From Variovorax gossypii (lineage in GTDB: Bacteria > Pseudomonadota > Gammaproteobacteria > Burkholderiales > Burkholderiaceae_C), in the NCBI RefSeq assembly GCF_003965815.1, contig NZ_RXOE01000001.1, positions 1,054,001-1,118,000 on the forward strand: 64,000 nucleotides of DNA, in the 5' to 3' direction. Under the pieces are notes generated by a model. It was not told where the DNA came from, ran no database searches, and worked only from the letters and a program-made list of their open reading frames with translations. A program made the translations under genes and the position numbers. Below are positions 44,042-55,333 of this stretch, piece by piece. How positions within the stretch are numbered: position 1 is the first letter of the stretch; every line of letters starts with the position of its first letter.

Positions 44042-44929
44042 ATGCCGAGTTCAGCAGCCAGCCCCGCCGACGACCATGACTTCGCACCGCTGGGGGGCGT
44101 TCGCGTCCTCAGCCTCGCGCTGAACCTGCCCGGCCCCGCCGCGCTGCTGCGCTGCCGGGGCATGGGCGCCGCCTGCCTCAAGCTGGAGCCGCCGGGCGGC
44201 GACCCGATGGCGCTCTACAACAAGCCCGCGTATGCGGCGCTGCACGAGGGCATCGGCATCCAGACGGCCGACCTGAAGACGGAAGCCGGCCAGCAGCAGC
44301 TGCACGCCGAACTCGCGCGCACCGACGTGCTGCTCACCTCGTTCCGCCCCTCCGCGCTGCGCAAGCTCGGCCTCGACTGGCCGGCGCTGCAGGCGCGCCA
44401 TCCGTCGCTGTCGCAGGTGGCCATCGTCGGCGCGCCCGGCGAGCGCGCCGAGGAGCCCGGCCACGACCTGACCTACCTCGCCGAAAGCGGCCTCGTCACC
44501 GGCACCGAGCTGCCGCCCACGCTCTACGCCGACATGGGCGGCGCCCTGCTCGCGAGCGAGGCGGTGCTGAAGGCCATGCTGCTGCGCTCGCGCAAGACGG
44601 GCGGCGTGTACCTGGAAGTGGCGCTGAACGCCTCGGCCGACTGGCTCGCCCTGCCGCGCACCTGGGGCCTCACGCAGCCCTCTGGCGCGGTCGGCGGCGC
44701 GCATGCCGGCTACCGCGTCTATCCCTGCGCCGACGGTCGCGTGGCGGTAGCCGCGCTGGAGCCGCATTTCGCGACCCGGCTCTGCGAGGCCGCGCAGATC
44801 GCCTCGCGCGACATGCTGGCGCCGGCCACGCGCGAAGCACTCGCCGCATGGATCGCGACGCGCACGCGCGCCGAGCTCGAAGCCATGGCCCGCGAGCGCG
44901 ACGTGCCGCTGCTCACGCTGGCCGACTGA
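44042..44929 (+). CDS. Class III CoA-transferase
   Basis: A 295-residue protein of the formyl-CoA transferase/alpha-methylacyl-CoA racemase family. GGVRVLSLALNLPGPAALL is the N-terminal CoA site and GHDLTYLAESGL carries the catalytic Asp. It is short for the family (usually about 350-420), lacking some of the C-terminal helices, like the racemase branch. Whether it is a transferase or a racemase is open. It ends 10 bases before the convergent exported-protein gene. Confidence 0.87.
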   Translation: MPSSAASPADDHDFAPLGGVRVLSLALNLPGPAALLRCRGMGAACLKLEPPGGDPMALYNKPAYAALHEGIGIQTADLKTEAGQQQLHAELARTDVLLTSFRPSALRKLGLDWPALQARHPSLSQVAIVGAPGERAEEPGHDLTYLAESGLVTGTELPPTLYADMGGALLASEAVLKAMLLRSRKTGGVYLEVALNASADWLALPRTWGLTQPSGAVGGAHAGYRVYPCADGRVAVAALEPHFATRLCEAAQIASRDMLAPATREALAAWIATRTRAELEAMARERDVPLLTLAD

Positions 44930-44939
44930 TTGATCCGGC

Positions 44940-45851
44940 TCAGCGGCTCGCGCCGTCGCGCTGCCGGTCTTCGCGCTTGAGCGCGAGGTAGGTGTCGAGA
45001 TCGATCTCGTGCAGCTGGCGCGGGTACTGCTCGGCGCCCGCGAACCAGCGCCGCTGGCGACGCTCGGCCTGGTCCGCCCCCGGGGCCGAGAGGTAGGCGT
45101 CGAGCGTCAGGAAGTAGCGCATCGCATTGCGCTCCACCAGCCCGCGCAGCCCGCGGATGTAGTCGGGCTGGCCCTCGGGCGTCTTGCCGACCACGGTGAA
45201 GCCCACCTTTTCACTGCCGAAGGTCGCCAGGTAGGCCATGGTGCCCAGCCGCACCATGGTGTTGTGGTCGTAGCTGTAGCTGAAGTGCAGGAAGCTCTTG
45301 CGCTCGTCGAGAGCCACGGCCTCGAGCGTCACGCGGTAGTTGCTGGTGCCCAGCGGGCCGCTCTCGGCGGAGAGCTCCACCAGCAGGTGCTCGGGCGAGT
45401 TGCTGCTGACCCGGTAGACGAAGGGCAGCTCGAAGGCCTGGTCGACCGGCTTGTCGTAGCGGCGCACCACGTAGAGCGTTAGCATCTCGCGCCCCTGCGG
45501 GTCGCTGGCGACGCTGCAGCGCCGGTTGTTGACGTGCAGGGTCAGCACGTCGCACCAGTGGGCGGAGCCCTTGAGCGCGGTGCTGATTTCGGCCAGCGGA
45601 TGCTCCACCACGGCATAGACGTCGCCCTGAAGGCCGTCCGCCGTTTCCATGGAATCGAGCTGCACGGGCCGGCCGAAACTGCTGCGGCCGAGCTTGTCGA
45701 TCATGCGCTGGTGGGTGGCGCGCAGCGCCTGGGCGGAGGAGTTCTCCGGCGCGGCCGCGAGCGACGACTGCATCGAGGAGGCCGCGAACAGCAGCAGCGC
45801 CGCCGCCAGGGTGCGTGTCCATGAAGCCGGCGGGTGGGGCGAACTGCTCAT
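44940..45851 (-). CDS. Exported protein of unknown function
   Basis: About 303 residues with a Sec signal peptide (TRTLAAALLLFAASSMQSSL, cut near AAA). The mature part has two Cys (HWCDVLTLHVNNRRCSVASD) and an acidic to basic alternating beta-rich core. I do not recognise the family. The ATG at 45851 is chosen, four codons after an earlier ATG. It lies 37 bases after the DMT transporter gene on the same strand and is probably in one transcript with it. Confidence 0.75.
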   Translation of the reverse strand: MSSSPHPPASWTRTLAAALLLFAASSMQSSLAAAPENSSAQALRATHQRMIDKLGRSSFGRPVQLDSMETADGLQGDVYAVVEHPLAEISTALKGSAHWCDVLTLHVNNRRCSVASDPQGREMLTLYVVRRYDKPVDQAFELPFVYRVSSNSPEHLLVELSAESGPLGTSNYRVTLEAVALDERKSFLHFSYSYDHNTMVRLGTMAYLATFGSEKVGFTVVGKTPEGQPDYIRGLRGLVERNAMRYFLTLDAYLSAPGADQAERRQRRWFAGAEQYPRQLHEIDLDTYLALKREDRQRDGASR

Positions 45852-45888
45852 GGGCCACACCATACAACGGACCGCCCCGCCCTCGCCT

Positions 45889-46806
45889 TCAGTCGGACTG
45901 CGCGGGTTTGCTGCGCCGCACCAACAGCAGCATCGCGCCGGCCAGCAGCAAGGCGCCGCCCCACTGGCGCGGGGTCATCGCCTGCGAGAACAGCGCCGCG
46001 GCCAGCAAGGCGGCCACCAACGGCTCGATCAACGTGCCGACCACCGCCGCCGTCGGCGACAGGCGCCGTGCGCCCCAGGCGAAGGCCAGGTAGGCCACCG
46101 AGGTCGTCACCACGCCCGTGTAGCCCACGCCCAGCCACTGCGCTCCCCCGGCCGGCCAGGTGATGCCCGAAGGCCACGCGACCGCGAGCATGCACAGCGC
46201 CGCCACCGTCATGCCCCAGGCCGAGGCAGCGACTGCGGGCACCCGCGCCGGCATGCGCGCGTTGCCCAGCACCACCATCGCGTAGCAGAAGGCCGAGCCC
46301 AGCGACCAGGCCACGCCAGCCGTATGCCCCGGCGCCAGCGGGCCCCAGCCGCCGGCGGGCATCACCAGCAGCAGCACACCCGCCAGCGCGAGCAGCAAGC
46401 CCGCGACCAGCCTCGGGCCGAGGCGCTCGTAGCCTCGCAGCACCGACACCAGCGCGACGATCACCGGCGCGCAGCAGATCGAAATGACGGTAGGCAGCGC
46501 CGCGCCCAGGTGCACGATGCCGGCGAACCAGCAGCTCACGTTGAGCGCCATCGCCGCGCCCGTGGCCAGCATCTGCAGCCGCTCCCGGCGCGTGAGATCC
46601 ACCCAGCCCGCATCGGGCATCGCGGGCGCCCGCCAGTGCAGCCACCACAGCAGCGGCAGCCCGAGCGCGAAGCGCGCCAGCGACAGGCTCTGCGGCGCGA
46701 TGCCGCCGTCGATCAGGAATTGCGCCACCAGCGCACCGCCACCCCACAGGGCGCCGGCCAGCAGCACGCCGCCCCAGGCCAGGGCGGCAGACGTTCTTGC
46801 GTTCAT
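45889..46806 (-). CDS. EamA/DMT-family transporter
   Basis: A 305-residue inner-membrane protein with about ten hydrophobic helices in two EamA repeats; ALWGGGALVAQFLI and TLIEPLVAALLAAALF are the repeat starts and signature. Members export metabolites or amino acids. A 7-base inverted repeat stands 31 bases before the start. It is followed by the exported-protein gene. Confidence 0.92.
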   Translation of the reverse strand: MNARTSAALAWGGVLLAGALWGGGALVAQFLIDGGIAPQSLSLARFALGLPLLWWLHWRAPAMPDAGWVDLTRRERLQMLATGAAMALNVSCWFAGIVHLGAALPTVISICCAPVIVALVSVLRGYERLGPRLVAGLLLALAGVLLLVMPAGGWGPLAPGHTAGVAWSLGSAFCYAMVVLGNARMPARVPAVAASAWGMTVAALCMLAVAWPSGITWPAGGAQWLGVGYTGVVTTSVAYLAFAWGARRLSPTAAVVGTLIEPLVAALLAAALFSQAMTPRQWGGALLLAGAMLLLVRRSKPAQSD

Positions 46807-46836
46807 TGTTGAAAGTTCTCCATAGCGCCCGCCATG

Positions 46837-46857
46837 GCCGATCGATCCAGGATCGGC
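46837..46857. promoter_or_regulatory. Inverted repeat upstream of the DMT transporter
   Basis: GCCGATC and GATCGGC are exact inverted arms with 7 bases between, 31 bases before the transporter start. The place suits an operator; the regulator is unknown. Confidence 0.35.
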
Positions 46858-47040
46858 AACAGGGAGCGGGCGTGACCATCCGAGCCGCCGGCCGGCCAGG
46901 GAGGCTCGGACGACGGCGACCGCTTGCGGGTCTCAGCGCGGCGCGAAAAGCGCGCGTCAGCTGCGGGTCACGGAGGGAGGAGAACGACGATGGGCCATGT
47001 GGCGTATCTTAGGCCCCCACACTTTTTCGAGGAACGGCAC

Positions 47041-47421
47041 ATGCCACTCGTGCGGATCGAGCTTTCCAGCGACAGCCCCGAAGCCCTGGGCCCCGCCATC
47101 GGGGACGTCGTCTACCAGGCCATGAGGGACACCATCAACGTACCGGAGCACGACAAGTTCCAGGTCATCACGCGGCACGCCCCGCACGAGCTGGTGCATC
47201 CGGCAAGCTACCTCGGCGTCGTGTACTCGCCCGGCTTCGTGCTGATCCAGATCACGCTGAACCAGGGGCGCACGACCGAGATGAAGAAGGCCTTCTACAG
47301 GCGCGTGGCCGACGACCTGCACGGCCAGCTGGGCATCCGGCGCGAGGACGTGTTCATCAACCTCGTCGAGGTGTCGAAGGAGAACTGGTCCTTCGGCAAC
47401 GGGGAGATGCAGTACGCCTAG
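47041..47421 (+). CDS. Tautomerase-family protein
   Basis: A 126-residue protein starting MPLVRIEL, so after removal of Met the N-terminal Pro can act as base, as in 4-oxalocrotonate tautomerases and cis-3-chloroacrylic acid dehalogenases. The length fits the long (double) branch, and VVYSPGFVLIQITLNQGRTT and VFINLVEVSKENWSFG match it. Followed after 17 bases by the cold-shock/DUF1294 gene. Substrate unknown. Confidence 0.88.
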   Translation: MPLVRIELSSDSPEALGPAIGDVVYQAMRDTINVPEHDKFQVITRHAPHELVHPASYLGVVYSPGFVLIQITLNQGRTTEMKKAFYRRVADDLHGQLGIRREDVFINLVEVSKENWSFGNGEMQYA

Positions 47422-47438
47422 CGGCGAGAATCCCGCCG

Positions 47439-48089
47439 ATGAAACGCCAGGGCACGCTCGTTCGATGGGAAAAGGACCGTGGCTTCGGCTTCATCCGCTG
47501 TCCCGACATCTCCGCCGATGTGTTCGTGCACCTGCGCGACTTCACCGATCGGGGCATGACGCCTCAGGTCGGCATGAAGCTGAGCTTCGAGGAGATCCAC
47601 GTGGGAGGCAAGGGGCCTCGCGCGATGTCGGTGCAGGCGGCTGGTGCCGGGCGGCAATCGCAGCCGCCGCGCGAGCCGGCACGGCCTCGCGGTCGGCCCG
47701 ATCGTTCGACCCGCGGGCCTGCACGATCTTCCTCATCCTCGCTGCCGATGGCGCTCCTGCTCACGGCATACGCCGCATTGCTGGGCTACGGCGTGTGGAC
47801 CGCGCGCCTTCCCCTGATCGCGCTCGGCGCGTTGCTGCTGCTGAGCCTGCTGACCTTCTTCATCTACGGCTTCGACAAGAACGCGGCCGGAACGGACCGG
47901 CGGCGCACGCCGGAGAACACGCTGCACCTGCTCTCGCTGATCGGGGGCTGGCCGGGCGCCTGGTTCGCGCAGCGGCTGTTCCGCCACAAGCTGAGCAAGA
48001 CGAGCTTCATGGCGGCTTACTGGGCCACGGTGCTGGCGCACATGGCAGCCATGGGCGCCTGGGTCGGCAAGCTCCTGCCGGCCCTTTGA
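47439..48089 (+). CDS. Cold-shock-domain / DUF1294 fusion membrane protein
   Basis: A 216-residue two-part protein. Residues 1-65 form a cold-shock domain (GTLVRWEKDRGFGFIRCPD, with RNA-binding aromatic motifs), then a basic, Pro/Ser-rich linker, then at about 102-216 a DUF1294 membrane domain with three or four helices (LHLLSLIGGWPGAWFAQRLF). The fusion links an RNA- or DNA-binding domain to the membrane. It lies 17 bases after the tautomerase gene and converges with ygiQ. Confidence 0.9.
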   Translation: MKRQGTLVRWEKDRGFGFIRCPDISADVFVHLRDFTDRGMTPQVGMKLSFEEIHVGGKGPRAMSVQAAGAGRQSQPPREPARPRGRPDRSTRGPARSSSSSLPMALLLTAYAALLGYGVWTARLPLIALGALLLLSLLTFFIYGFDKNAAGTDRRRTPENTLHLLSLIGGWPGAWFAQRLFRHKLSKTSFMAAYWATVLAHMAAMGAWVGKLLPAL

Positions 48090-48099
48090 GCCGGCTGGC

Positions 48100-50508
<2,409 letters not shown>

Positions 50509-50635
50509 CGGTGGGAGTTGACAGCGCCGTGGGAGCGCCGTTGTGGGCAACCTTCGATTTTAGGGTTTTCCACCATGCCTGTCGCCCTGCGTGACGTGTG
50601 ACCGGACTTTCCCCATGGACTCATGACCGGTCAAT

Positions 50636-50656
50636 TTGATTGCCAAAGTCAATCAA
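50636..50656. promoter_or_regulatory. Operator-like palindrome before the MarR-GNAT gene
   Basis: TTGATTG and CAATCAA are perfect 7-base inverted arms separated by 7 bases, ending 5 bases before the first possible start codon. Size and position are those of an autorepressor site for a MarR dimer. Confidence 0.65.
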
Positions 50657-50675
50657 CTGAATGACAATAGCAACC

Positions 50676-51617
50676 ATGTCCACGACTTCGCCACCCATCG
50701 ACACCGCCGCCGTCAAGGCGATCCGGCAGTTCAACCGCTTCTACACGCGCCGTATCGGCGCCCTCGACCCCTACCTGGGCAGCGCCATGTCGCTGACCGA
50801 CGTGCGCGTCCTGTACGAGCTGGCGCACCGCGAGATGGCCGTCGCCAGCGAGATCGGGCGCGACCTCGGGTTCGACGCAGGCTACCTGAGCCGCATCCTT
50901 CGCCGCTTCGAGAACGAGGGCTGGCTGGTCCGCGAGCCCCATCCGCGCGACGCGCGCCAGAGCGTGCTGCGCCTGACCGAGGCGGGCCATGCCGCATTCG
51001 CGCCGTTGCAACAGAAGTCGCGCGAAGAGGCGGCCGCCCTGCTCGCCTCGCTCGCACCAGCACAGCGCCAGCAGCTGGTGCACGCCATGGGCACGGTGCA
51101 GTCGCTGCTCGATCCCCAGGCGCCGCCGGCAAGGCCGCAGGCCGCCATCCTGCGGGAGCCCGGCCCCGGCGACATCGGCTGGGTGGTGCAGCAGCATGGC
51201 GAAATCTACGCACGCGAATACGGCTGGAACAGCACCTTCGAGGCACTGGTGGCCGGCATCGCGGGCGAGTTCCTGCTCAAGTTCCAGCCCGAGTGGGAGC
51301 GCTGCTGGATCGCCGAGCTCAACGGCGAGCGGGTGGGCTCGATCTTCGTGGTGCGCAAGTCGGCCACGGTGGCGCAGCTGCGCCTGCTGATCCTCACGCC
51401 CGCCGCGCGCGGGCTGGGGTTGGGCGGCAAGCTGGTGGACGAATGCATCGCCTTCGCGCGCCTGAAGGGCTACCGGAAGATGGTGCTGTGGACCAACAGC
51501 TGCCTGACGGCCGCGCGCGGCATCTACGCCAGCCGCGGCTTCCAGCTCACGGGTTCCGAGCCGCACGAGGGCTACGGCACCCCGCTCGTGGGCGAGACCT
51601 GGGAATTGAAGCTCTAG
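50676..51617 (+). CDS. MarR-type HTH fused to GNAT acetyltransferase
   Basis: A 313-residue two-domain protein. Residues about 1-140 are a MarR winged helix (FNRFYTRRIGALDPYLGSAM, VASEIGRDLGFDAGYLSRIL) and about 155-313 a GNAT domain with the acetyl-CoA loop LILTPAARGLGLGGKLVDECI. Such fusions are common in Proteobacteria with unknown substrate. The ATG at 50676 is preferred; an in-frame ATG at 50661 lies only 5 bases from the palindrome. It likely controls its own expression. Confidence 0.9.
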   Translation: MSTTSPPIDTAAVKAIRQFNRFYTRRIGALDPYLGSAMSLTDVRVLYELAHREMAVASEIGRDLGFDAGYLSRILRRFENEGWLVREPHPRDARQSVLRLTEAGHAAFAPLQQKSREEAAALLASLAPAQRQQLVHAMGTVQSLLDPQAPPARPQAAILREPGPGDIGWVVQQHGEIYAREYGWNSTFEALVAGIAGEFLLKFQPEWERCWIAELNGERVGSIFVVRKSATVAQLRLLILTPAARGLGLGGKLVDECIAFARLKGYRKMVLWTNSCLTAARGIYASRGFQLTGSEPHEGYGTPLVGETWELKL

Positions 51618-51662
51618 TGCCAGGAACACCGCGGAACCGGCTTGGCCGGGCCGCAGGTGTTG

Positions 51663-51714
51663 CCCCCGGTAGGGGGTTGGCGAAGCGACACGAAGTGCGC
51701 GCAGCCTTGGGGGC
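51663..51714. repeat. Putative family-wide intergenic repeat and terminator
   Basis: Hairpin CCCCC-GGTA-GGGGG, then TTGGCGAAGCGACACGAAGTG and CGCGCAGCC, ending in TTGGGGGC. I recall near-identical intergenic units in many Variovorax/Acidovorax genomes, but this is memory, not a search. It lies between two convergent genes, where a bidirectional terminator is expected. Confidence 0.45.
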
Positions 51715-51723
51715 GAGCAACAG

Positions 51724-52506
51724 TTATTGCATGAACCAGCCGTGGCTCACCACCAGTGACTGACCGGTGAGCGCATTCGTCGGGAAGCCCGCGAACAGCA
51801 GCGCCACGCGCGCCACGTCTTCCGTGGTGGTGAACTCGCCGTCGACCGTCTCCTTCAGCATCACGTTCTTGATGACTTCCTGCTCGGTGATGCCCAACGT
51901 CTTCGCCTGCTCGGGAATCTGCTTCTCGACCAGCGGCGTGCGCACGAAGCCCGGGCAGATCACGTTGGCGCGCACGCCGTGCTTGGCACCTTCCTTCGCG
52001 ACCGTCTTCGCCAGTCCGATGAGGCCGTGCTTGGCCGTCACGTAGGGTGCCTTCAGCAGCGAGGCTTCCTTGGAGTGCACCGAGCCCATGTAGATCACGC
52101 TGCCGCCACGGCCCTGCGCGTACATGTGCTTCAGGCAGGCCTTGGTGGTGAGGAAGGCGCCATCGAGGTGAATGGCGAGCATCTTCTTCCAGTCGGCGAA
52201 GCTGAACTCCTCCACCGGGTGCACGATCTGGATGCCGGCGTTGCTGATGAGGATGTCGATGCCGCCGAAGGCAGCCGCGCCCTCTTCCACCGAGGCGTTG
52301 ACCTGGTCTTCGTTCGTCACGTCCACGCCCACGCCGATGGCCTGCGCGCCCGTGGCCTTGAGCTCGGCCGCGGTGGCGTCGGCCGCCTCCTTGTTGAGGT
52401 CGGCGATGATGATCTTCGCGCCTTCCTGGGCGAACAGGATGGCGATCTCCTTGCCGATGCCGCTGGCCGAGCCGGTGATGTAGGCGACCTTGTCCTTGAG
52501 TTGCAT
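51724..52506 (-). CDS. bdhA: 3-Hydroxybutyrate dehydrogenase
   Basis: A 260-residue NAD-dependent SDR that interconverts 3-hydroxybutyrate and acetoacetate. The cofactor loop [15 protein letters not shown], the Ser in GSVHSKEAS and the YxxxK in YVTAKHG are in place, as is the substrate-loop [22 protein letters not shown] sequence divided over the family motif. Last of a three-gene leftward set after patatin and adc; the gap to adc is 59 bases. Its role fits polyhydroxybutyrate turnover. Confidence 0.93.
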   Translation of the reverse strand: MQLKDKVAYITGSASGIGKEIAILFAQEGAKIIIADLNKEAADATAAELKATGAQAIGVGVDVTNEDQVNASVEEGAAAFGGIDILISNAGIQIVHPVEEFSFADWKKMLAIHLDGAFLTTKACLKHMYAQGRGGSVIYMGSVHSKEASLLKAPYVTAKHGLIGLAKTVAKEGAKHGVRANVICPGFVRTPLVEKQIPEQAKTLGITEQEVIKNVMLKETVDGEFTTTEDVARVALLFAGFPTNALTGQSLVVSHGWFMQ

Positions 52507-52565
52507 GGTGATGTTCCTTGAGGGTTGGGGTTGGAAAGCCGGCGACCCGAAGCCGCCAGCAAGAA

Positions 52566-53315
52566 TCAGGCGAGATAGTCGTGCTCGACGGTGCCTAGCG
52601 CGAGCGTCATGTCCGCGATGTAGTGCACCGCCGATTCGACCTTGCGCACGGGCAGATCGGCCACCGGCGCCAGCGCGTGCGGATGCAGTTCGAGCGAGCC
52701 GGGCCCGCCCCACGCGCCGTGCAGCGTCACGTCGACCATGTGATAGCGCACCAGCTCGCAGATGCGCGCCGTGCCGTCGACGTGCGGAATGATCTTGAGT
52801 AGGAAGTTCGGCTGCGCGATGCCCGCGAGGATGGGCGCCGGGTCGAGCGTGCGGTGCTTGAAGCCCATCGTGGCCTTGGCCACGCGCACCTTGCCGTAGT
52901 CGAGCGTGCCGACCACCACGTCGGTCTCGTAGTCGAGCACCGGCGAGGCGAGCTTCTTCGGAAAGCCCCAGAGCTCGCGCCCGCCCGCGATGGGCGGATG
53001 GTCGTTGAGGTACATCGCATGCACGTACGCCCCCTTCTCCACGCCCTTGTCGGTGCGCAGCTGCACCGGAATGACCTGGCCCGACTCGGTGTAGTCGCCG
53101 AAGCCGGTGGAGTCGGGCATGCGGATGAACTCGTACTTGACCAGCGGCTCGACAACCTCGAGCGGCTCGGGCACCACGGCGCGCAGGGCCTCGATGTCGG
53201 TGCGGTACGTGATGATCAGGAATTCGCGCCTGATGAAGCGATAAGGGCCTGGCGGAAAGGCGGGGCTGGTCAGCGGCATCGCGAATGCCGTTCGTCGCAC
53301 GTCTTCAATGTTCAT
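52566..53315 (-). CDS. adc: Acetoacetate decarboxylase
   Basis: A 249-residue enzyme converting acetoacetate to acetone and CO2 through a Schiff base. The catalytic Lys pair lies in [10 protein letters not shown], and [20 protein letters not shown] carries the Glu/Arg region that lowers its pKa. Placed between patatin and bdhA on the same strand, it drains or balances acetoacetate made by the dehydrogenase. Confidence 0.93.
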   Translation of the reverse strand: MNIEDVRRTAFAMPLTSPAFPPGPYRFIRREFLIITYRTDIEALRAVVPEPLEVVEPLVKYEFIRMPDSTGFGDYTESGQVIPVQLRTDKGVEKGAYVHAMYLNDHPPIAGGRELWGFPKKLASPVLDYETDVVVGTLDYGKVRVAKATMGFKHRTLDPAPILAGIAQPNFLLKIIPHVDGTARICELVRYHMVDVTLHGAWGGPGSLELHPHALAPVADLPVRKVESAVHYIADMTLALGTVEHDYLA

Positions 53316-53416
53316 GATGCAAACATTTCCTCCTGGTGAAGCTGAAGCGTTGAAGTGACGGCCCAGTCTCGCGCTGGTTTCTTAGCCGGGGCTGAATCGC
53401 CCCTGGCCCCGGCGAT

Positions 53417-54652
53417 TCATCGAGAAAGCCCAGGCCGCTTGACGCGCCCCGAACCGTGCTCGCCGAGGTCGAAGGTGGTCACGCCGTTCACGGTGGCATC
53501 GGCGCGCAGCGTCTCGGGGTGGGCCAGCGTCACGCGCATGTCGCGCGCACCGGCCTCCCAGTGCTCCTCGACCGCGGCGCGCGAGAACTCGTAGTCCTTC
53601 GACTCCAGCTCGTAGGGCTTGTCGCGGTAGATCAGGTGGAAGATGTCGATGGGCTCGTGCGTGAGCTGCGACTGCACTTCGTGCACGCTGGGGTCGTTGC
53701 GCAGGTGGGCCGGCAGCTTGGAGATCAGGTCGGCAATGGCCTGCTGCAGGTTCATGTTGGCGGCCAGCGCATCGGTGTTCATGCGCGTGCGGCTCGAGTA
53801 GGTGATGTCCTTCTGCCGCTCCATCACGCCGGCCATGTTGTGCGGCATCTCGCCGCGCGCATTGAACAGGTCGACCTGCAGCACCACCAGCGGCTCGCTG
53901 CGCGGATGCGTGTCGAGCACGTACTGCAGCGGCGTGTTCGAGACGATGCCGCCGTCCCAGTAGTCGTCGCCGTCGATGCTCACGGGCGCGAAGCCCGGCG
54001 GCAGCGCGCCGCTGGCCATGATGTGCTCGGGCCCGATCAGCTGGCGCGTGTTGTCGAAGTACACCGAGTTGCCGGTGCGCACGTTCACCGCCCCAACGCT
54101 GAAGCGCGCCTCGCAGGCGTTGATGCGGTCGAAGTCGACGAGGCGCTCGAGCGTGGACTTCAGCGGCGAGGTGTCGTAGTAGCTCAGCAGCGGCGCCGCC
54201 CCGCCCATCAGGAAGGCCGGCGAATAGCGCGGCTCGAAGAAGCCCGGAATGCCCACCAGCGAGGCCATGGTGGCGCTGAACTGGTTCTGGGTGGCGCGGT
54301 CGCCCAGCCATGGAGGCAGGCGCTGCGAAGGCCCGGAAGACACGAGATGCCAGAACTCGCGCAGCCGGTCGACCCGCTTTTCCTGTGCGTTGCCGGCGAT
54401 CAGCGCGGCATTGATGGCGCCGATGGAAACGCCTGCGATCCAGTGCGGCTGCAGCTCGGTTTCGCTGAGCGCCGCATACACGCCGGCCTGGTAGGCGCCG
54501 AGCGCGCCCCCGCCCTGCAGCACCAGCGCCTTGCGGGCGGTGCGCATGTCCTCGCGGCGCGAGGCGAAGGGGTCGAGGGGCTTCCTGGATGCACTGGAAG
54601 CGGTGGAGGCGGCACGGGTTCGGGTTTTCTTCTTCGGTGGTGTCGTCGTCAT
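53417..54652 (-). CDS. Patatin-like phospholipase with DUF3734
   Basis: A 411-residue Ser-Asp hydrolase. The oxyanion loop LQGGGALGAYQAGVYAAL, the nucleophile GVSIG and the Asp in WDGGIVS make a complete dyad. The C-terminal DUF3734 follows (DIFHLIYRDKPYELESKDYE). A basic N-terminal 35 residues is poorly conserved. As first gene before adc and bdhA it may hydrolyse a lipid or polyhydroxybutyrate oligomer. The ATG at 54652 lies five codons after a GTG. Confidence 0.92.
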   Translation of the reverse strand: MTTTPPKKKTRTRAASTASSASRKPLDPFASRREDMRTARKALVLQGGGALGAYQAGVYAALSETELQPHWIAGVSIGAINAALIAGNAQEKRVDRLREFWHLVSSGPSQRLPPWLGDRATQNQFSATMASLVGIPGFFEPRYSPAFLMGGAAPLLSYYDTSPLKSTLERLVDFDRINACEARFSVGAVNVRTGNSVYFDNTRQLIGPEHIMASGALPPGFAPVSIDGDDYWDGGIVSNTPLQYVLDTHPRSEPLVVLQVDLFNARGEMPHNMAGVMERQKDITYSSRTRMNTDALAANMNLQQAIADLISKLPAHLRNDPSVHEVQSQLTHEPIDIFHLIYRDKPYELESKDYEFSRAAVEEHWEAGARDMRVTLAHPETLRADATVNGVTTFDLGEHGSGRVKRPGLSR

Positions 54653-54727
54653 GCGTTCATTTGACACCAGCCCCGAGACGCCAACCTGACGAGGGACTTA
54701 TCCAGGGGCTGTGCCCCTGGAACGAAG

Positions 54728-55177
54728 TCACATCTTCGGCAGCATCTGCCCGCGAATCTCGCCGCCGGGGTTGGCGGCCGTGTGGATGTTGGCGTACCAC
54801 TTGCCCGCCGACAGGTCCGCGGCCTGTGCCGGCGTGAGCGTGGCCTGGCCCTCGATCGGGCTTGCCGGGTTGGCGAAAGGCAGCACCACGCCGGCATTGG
54901 CGCCCGCGGCGGCCGGACCGTGGAAGTGCGCCATGGTGGCCGGGCCGCTCAGGCCGGTGTAGGTGATCTTGTACTTGAGCACGTTGGTGTCGCGGTCGAG
55001 CCAGGCCTCGGCCATGCCGCTGCCGCGCGTCATGTTGGGCGGGACTTCGCTGGCTGCGTTCATCGCGCCGCTGAAGCTCGCGACGTTCGACTTCGACATC
55101 ATTCCGCAGCCGACCAGCGCGGCACTGGCCACCCCGGTAACGAGGGCTGCGCGCAAAAAGGTGCCATATTTGGTCAT
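54728..55177 (-). CDS. CHRD-domain lipoprotein
   Basis: A 149-residue envelope protein with lipobox LVGC near residue 24 and one CHRD repeat (ASFSGAMNAASEVPPN, then GPATMAHFHGPA and ANPGGEIRGQ). CHRD domains are found in chordin and in bacterial surface proteins; metal binding via the conserved His is suspected. It stands alone. Confidence 0.9.
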   Translation of the reverse strand: MTKYGTFLRAALVTGVASAALVGCGMMSKSNVASFSGAMNAASEVPPNMTRGSGMAEAWLDRDTNVLKYKITYTGLSGPATMAHFHGPAAAGANAGVVLPFANPASPIEGQATLTPAQAADLSAGKWYANIHTAANPGGEIRGQMLPKM

Positions 55178-55333
55178 GAGCTTGATCTCCTGAGTAATGA
55201 AAGCCTCCACAGCATAGGCAGCGCGGAGGGCCTGTCTTGTCGGCCACCACCCCGACTTTGATGGCCGCCGGAGGGCCCGAGACGGCTGCAAGAGCTGCTG
55301 AACGGCGGCGAGAGGCTGAAAGAGAATGCAACG

